NCBI GenBank assembly: GCA_905221605.1
Contig: CAJNDS010000591.1
Span: 450,701-480,700 of the forward strand
Direction of reading: 5' to 3'
DNA from: Symbiodinium natans
Lineage: Eukaryota; Sar; Dinophyceae; Suessiales; Symbiodiniaceae
DNA length: 30,000 nucleotides
The notes under the pieces were generated by a model. It saw nothing but the letters and a program-made list of their open reading frames with translations, did no database searches and was not told the origin of the DNA. Position numbers and translations under genes: made by a program. Shown piece after piece: positions 20,801 through 26,800 of the stretch. Position 1 is the stretch's first letter; each line of letters starts with the position of its first letter.

Positions 20801-23800
20801 TATGGAGAGGGATACTGGGCTACTAAGTAGTGCTGAATGAAAGGGTCTGCAAGGCCGAGACATTGCGCGAGCGCTCACACAGCAGCACTCTTCTTGGGGT
20901 TCAGGGTGTATGATTATCTAGGGGCCTTAGGGTTTAGCGCTTAGGGTTTCAAAAGGGTTTAGGGTTTAGGCTTAGGGGACCAGACGTTGGACCCCCAGAA
21001 TGATCTTGATCAGGCGTAAACCCAGATTGCCTACTTCCTCCCTGTGGGAGGGGGGAGGCTCTCCTAAATAGGGTTGTGCCCTTGTTGGGGTTTAAACGCT
21101 AAACCCTAAACCCTAAACCCTAGACCCTTCTTGTTGTTCCTATCATATAAGGGGTATACTTTTTTTGTTGGGGGGCCGGGAGGGGGGCATATCCCGGGAA
21201 ATACCCGCAGCGCGCCTGCGCTCAACTTGCGCAGAAGCTTTTCGCAGGTAGGGTTTAGGGTTTAGGGTTTCAGGGTTTAGGGTTTACGAAGGGTTTGGGA
21301 TATTTGCTCTTGCGCCCTCCTGGAAAAAAAGGGTCGTTGTTTGTTTCAAAGGTCTTCAGGGGCCAAAACCCCAAACCCCAACCCTATTTCAGCAGAACCA
21401 GGTGTGGTCGCGAGACCAATCTGCCGGAAGTCAACGGCGCTGTCACGACCGAAGAAGGTGCTTTGCTGCAGATCTCAACCCCAAGACTTCCGCAAGGTTT
21501 GCATGGGGTCCTAAACCCTAAACCCTAAACCCTAAACCCTAAACCCTAAACGGTTTAGGGTATATCAGGGCGACCTTGAAGGGGTACTGGACTTGGGGGA
21601 TACACCCACAAACAGCAAAAACCCTAGTGGCAATTTTCACCAACCAAACCTAAATAGCCCAGTGGTATCCTTTTCCCATTTTTTGGTTCTGGTTCCCTTA
21701 TAACTAACCAACCAAAAAAGGGGTGCCCTGATTATAATATGGTTACTGGGCTACTAAGAAACCTACAGGGCGTTTCATGGTTTTAGTGCTTCATGCTTCC
21801 TATATATAGCCCAAAACCCTAAACCCTAAACCCCTCACATAATCCCAGCCGTCCGGCCCGCGCGCGAGAGAGGAGACAGCTACCGCCGCATCGCCGAGGT
21901 GAAGTTGCAATCCACCTTCTGCCTCTTGGCCTGAACTTCGTGGGTTTAGGGTTTAGGGTTTAGGGTTTAGGGTTTAGGGTTTAGGGTTTAGGGTTTAGGG
22001 TGAGTAGATGACCTTTAACCTCTTTGGGGCATTATAATCCCTGTATAATCCCCAAGGTTAACCTGTAGTTCTCCTGGCTAGGATTAGCCTGAGAAAAGCA
22101 ACTTAGAAACTGAGTTTAGGGTTTGGGGTGTAAGGGTTTAAGGGGACCTTTTAAGGGTTGTGGGTTTAGGGTTTTGGGGTGTAAGGGTTTAAGGGGACCT
22201 TTTTGGGGTTGAGGGTTCTGTGCTGGGTTTATCTGAGGGCTCTTAAGGTCATTCTTCTTTGGGTTATATAGTATACTAAAAAAAAAAAAGGTACTACAGA
22301 GTAGCCCATAGGTACCTCACCCCCCACTCCTACCCAGGCCTGACAAGAGAAGCCCAGAAGGCATTGGGCGGCTTAGGTGTAGGGCATCTTTGCGGTTGCT
22401 GCTAAGAAGATGTAACCCCAAACCCTAAACCCTAAACCCTAAACCCTAAACCCTAAACCCCCCAGCATCGACGCAATGTTAAAGCATGTGCATGTGGAGC
22501 CTCCGACGAGCCAACAGCTGATGTCAAAGCCTTCCAGGATTGCGGCGTTCACTGCTGCGTCGAGAGCCCTGAACCGTAAACGCCTTTGTCCTCAAGCTCT
22601 GACCCCTAAGCCAGGTTTTTGGGGATTAGGGATACTGGGTTTAGGGTTTAGGGATACTGGGTTAAGGGTTTAGGCGTTTTAGGGTTATCCAAGCCCTGAA
22701 GCCTCAAATTTCATGCCAAGGCTTAGAGCCTCCGGGCGATACGGTGACGCGCAAGAGCCTTGTCGATCCTCGGCCCTGCTTTGGGGGGTTTCCGAAATTA
22801 GGGTTATGGGGGGTTTAGGGTTTTGGGTTATGGTTTAGGGTTATGGTTTAGGATTTAGGGCCTAGGGTTTAGGGTTTAGGGTTCGTTTAGGGTACCGAAA
22901 TAAGGGGTACCTTCTTGGGGTCCTTATCGTAAGGGAATCCTACTATTTGGGGGGCCTCTGTTAGGGTGCACTATTTTTTGGTAAACCCCCCTTCCTCTGA
23001 GCCCCTGGAGCCCTCGAAAAAATGCATGGGGGTTTCTGAAAACAAGGCACCCCAATAGGGTTAGGGTTTTTAGGGCTTTTCGGTTTTCTGAAAGCAGGGT
23101 GCCGCTACAGGGTTGAGGTTTGGGTTTCGGGTAAAGCCCCCAAACCCTAAACCCTAAACCCTAAGCCCTAAACCCTAAACCCTAAACCCATGACGTGCTT
23201 GGACCTCGTTTGAGAGGTCACGGAATCCGTAGAAGGTTAGGGGCCAGGCAGCTGCCGCCATGAACCCCCGACGTCCCCCCCGATCATCTCAGTAGCTTTT
23301 CTTAGTAGTAGAGTAGAGAACCTTTAACTTTTTTGGGGCTTTTTCCTACACAATCCCCGAGGTTAACCTTTTAGGCTACCGGACAACTAAGTTTTCATGT
23401 ACATAGTCCGCATCTGGATCAATAACATGCAGAATTGCTCTTTAGTGGCTAGGCCATGGGTTGGCCATGTGCTTCCGAACCTCTGCCGCGCAGGCTCACA
23501 GAAGTCTTCAACATTCTTTTGAAGCGGGCAACAACCAACCACTGGCACTTTTTTGTCAGTTGCTGTAGAGAAGGTTGCTTTCTCATCTGCCGCGGGTTGC
23601 TCCGTCGCCTTTCAGCGGGTGTAGCGAGAAACCTCGTTTAGCCATCGTATCCCAGCCATGCAGTGGCTCTCAGAACTCCTATCGGATGCCTGGCTGTCAT
23701 CTCTAGTGGGACGGCAGTTGAACATGGAGCACCTAGGTGGACGTTTGGGACATGTTGTGACTTTCCTTATTTGGAATTTACAAAGGGACCCTGAGAATAC

Positions 23801-26800
23801 AACCACTTTTCAAAGGGCTTAAAGGCGCCAACCCAGGCACTTCGACGTCCTGGAAGCTGAGGGGAATCTTAGTAGCTGAGTGAGTACACTTTGCACTTTT
23901 TGGGATACCATAATCTGTACAAAACCAAAAAGTGTACACTTTTGGAGGGCTTATGACCTCAGCAACTAAGGAACTCCTCAAGCACTCTGGTGAAAGTCCA
24001 ATGCAAGCAAGGCCCTCTGTTGCCCCTCGGTAGGTTCTTGGGGCATTTTCATATGTTGCCTTCTGATTGGGTTTAACTTATATGATCGTAAGCCCTGAAC
24101 CCTAAGCCCAAAACCCGAAACCCTAAACCCTAAGCCCAACTCAGGAATACATTTTAGAGGGATTTAAGCGCCAGCCTAGGCTCAAGGTCACGCGGCAAGC
24201 GCCCGGTGACGCCTTAGCAGCCTCGGTTCACAGGGCGGCTTGTCTGTTAAGAGCTTAGGGTTAGGGTTTAGGGTTTATAGGGTTTAGGGTTTAGGGTTAG
24301 GGTTTATAGGGTCTACCTGGGACTCTCTTTTATCTACAGTTTTATTGGGTCATATCTACTAGTTAAGGGGTAGCTTCCACTACACTGTAGGTCAAAAGAG
24401 TCCCAGGTAATCTTTCTTCATCCTATCTGGCTATGATTTCAGTTGTCCAGTCAACAACTTGCCAAGCCTGCAAGGTGACCGTTCTTCGAATCCGTTGTCT
24501 TGATGTGGGAGTTTACGAACATAAGGGACCCCAAATCTAGACCCCCAAATAGTAGGAGCCCCTTATAGTAAGGATCCCCAAGAAGGTACCCCAAAAAAAT
24601 TCGGAACCCCCCCCCCCCCCCCCCCCCATGTGCACCGAGGAGGCGCTCTTCTATCAGAGCGCGTGGCAGCCGCTGCACCAGGCCGGCGTCGGCTTGCTCG
24701 ACTTGAACGCCGTCGACCTCCGTCCCGACATGTCTGTCATCGTGCTGGAGTTCGTGCAGGAGCCATGCAGGGGCGGGATGAGATAGGCACATTGATATCG
24801 GTAGTTTCTATGTCTGAGCAGGGTAGTGTAACGGCACATGCGAGGGGCCGAAGGGCCCCGACATCTCTGCAAACCCTGCCGAGGATGGCTGGCGCACCGG
24901 ATCGAACGCAGGTCTTTCGAGATGCCAAGCCGAAGCATTGGTTAGTCTTCTTGCTCGACTTCATGCATGGGGTCTTGACGGGCATCAGAGTTTGCCTTGG
25001 CTGGAGGATTGCAGGGACGGCCACCTGTTGAAGATTGGCCTACCTGACTTGTTTCGAAGCAGTGTATCCAAGATCACAGAGGAGAAGCTACTAGCTGCAC
25101 TGGATACATCCATGGCCGATGCCACTGGTGCCAGGAGGGGGTTTTCGAAAATCAGGGACCCTCAATATGGTCCCCCAAAGAATAGGAGTCCCTTAGAATA
25201 AGGACCCCAATAAGGTACCCTCAATTTCGGAAACCCCAAACTAACCCTAAACCCTAAACCCTAAACCCTGAACCCTAAACCCTAAACCCAAAACCCCCAG
25301 GAGTGTCATGGACATGTTGCAGCTGGCAGCAAAGCCTGGACTCTATGAGCGTGCCGTCGACTTGGTGATGCTATATCCCCCCTTGGGAATTCTTTTTCAT
25401 TTTTACCCTAAACCCTAAACCCTAAACCCCAAGAGCATATTCAAAATAGTATTTTTATTAAGGTTCTAAGGGGAGTATAGGATGCAGTCCGCCCCCATCA
25501 CAGTCGTCCACCTGGATGCGCGGCAAGGAAATGCGTTCTTCGAAGAGAAGGAGGATCCGCAAGTGACTTGTAGTGGTTTAGGGGTTAGGGTTTAAGGTTT
25601 AGGGTTTAGGGTTTAGGGCTTAGGGTACCCGACTTCTTTCAGACTTTTGGCCTCTTATTAAGGTCGTCTTACTCTGAAAGTTTGAACCTTCTTACCCCTA
25701 GTCCTAGTCTTATTCTGAAAGTTTGAACTTTCTACCCCATGGGTATCTGGGAAGTAAGGTGAAGCTCTTCGACTGGCAAGTTGTTTCCCGAGGGGCGGCT
25801 GCCTTGGACCTCGCTTACACGCTCAGTGGCTCTCTGGCCGTCTCAGATCGGCGAGCGTGGCAAGAGGACTCTTCGGAGCCGAATGAGTGCACTTTTCTTC
25901 ACTTTTTGGGGATAATATAATCCCGTATAGAGCTGAAAGTGTACACTTTTTTTTTTTTTTTGGGGGGGGGGGGGGGGTTTCTGAACTCAGCAACTAAGGA
26001 CCTGCTGGCACTCTACATCAGGGAATTCGGCAGCTTGTCTGGCAGCTCTTACTCCCTGGATCAGCTCAAAGACGACTATCGCAAAGCACTGATTTGGCCA
26101 CTGGCCTCTTGCCCGCCCAGTGGTACTCCTTTACTTTGTCATAGTTGGGTAACATTTCACATTTTTACTTAAACCCAATAAGGAATAGGAATTTAAATTT
26201 TTAATACGATCCCAACCATGAACTAGTTTACCCTTCTTTTTGGCTAAAGGTTCCCTTATGAAGCAGCTAACCACAACAAGGGTGCCCTCTTCATATGGGT
26301 GGTGGTCAAAATTCTGGTCCCTTTTGGGGTCCCTTTTTCTTTCATACGGCACCAAACATATCTAGGGTGTCCAAAAAAAAGGGACCCTAATTTTGACATC
26401 TGCCCATGTGGTACTGGGCTACTTCAGGTCTGGGCAGCACTCACATTTGCGGATGTGGAGGGCACCGTGAACCATTGCGCCGGCCCCATGCTGGACGCCT
26501 CTCTGGCCAGCCCCGAGGATGTCGCAAAGCGCAGCCGAGCCCGGGAAGTTGCCAGAGACTTTGTGACTTTGTGGTAGACTAGCTACCTTGGGAGGTTCCC
26601 CCTTGTACGATCAGTCCTTAATAGGGATTCTTACTAGGGGGGGGGGGGGGGGTACCATATTCCTGATGAAGGGCTGTTAGAATAAGGGGGAACATCCCAA
26701 TAAGTACCCTGGTCGTAGAACCCCCATATGGGTTACTTCTCTAGGTTCTGGTCCCTTTTGGTTGCTAGTACAAGGAGGCCCCTCATGTTTAGTGTACCCA

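Larger units (their letters stand above)
26112..26420. mobile_element. E-family element, copy 3, carrying two nested elements
   Basis: GCCCAGTGGTACTCCTTTA and GGTACTGGGCTAC termini with E core TTCCCTTATGAAGCAGCTAACCAC-like sequence, but 309 bp instead of about 100. Two further palindromic elements (26130-26232 and 26303-26398) interrupt it. It forms the intron between kinase exons. Confidence 0.8.

Noticed and set aside
23664-23736. Exostosin GCIPV exon
   Set aside because: GCLAVI is a weaker match than GCIPVVFE at 28332, which also keeps family spacing and phase.
24628-24630. ATG as the kinase start codon
   Set aside because: It is at the edge of a poly-C tract in an A element, and kinase-like sequence lies upstream; the exon is more likely internal.
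24451-25024. Several open frames on the - strand over the kinase exons
   Set aside because: They are shadows of GC-rich kinase exons on the + strand, which carry recognised motifs.
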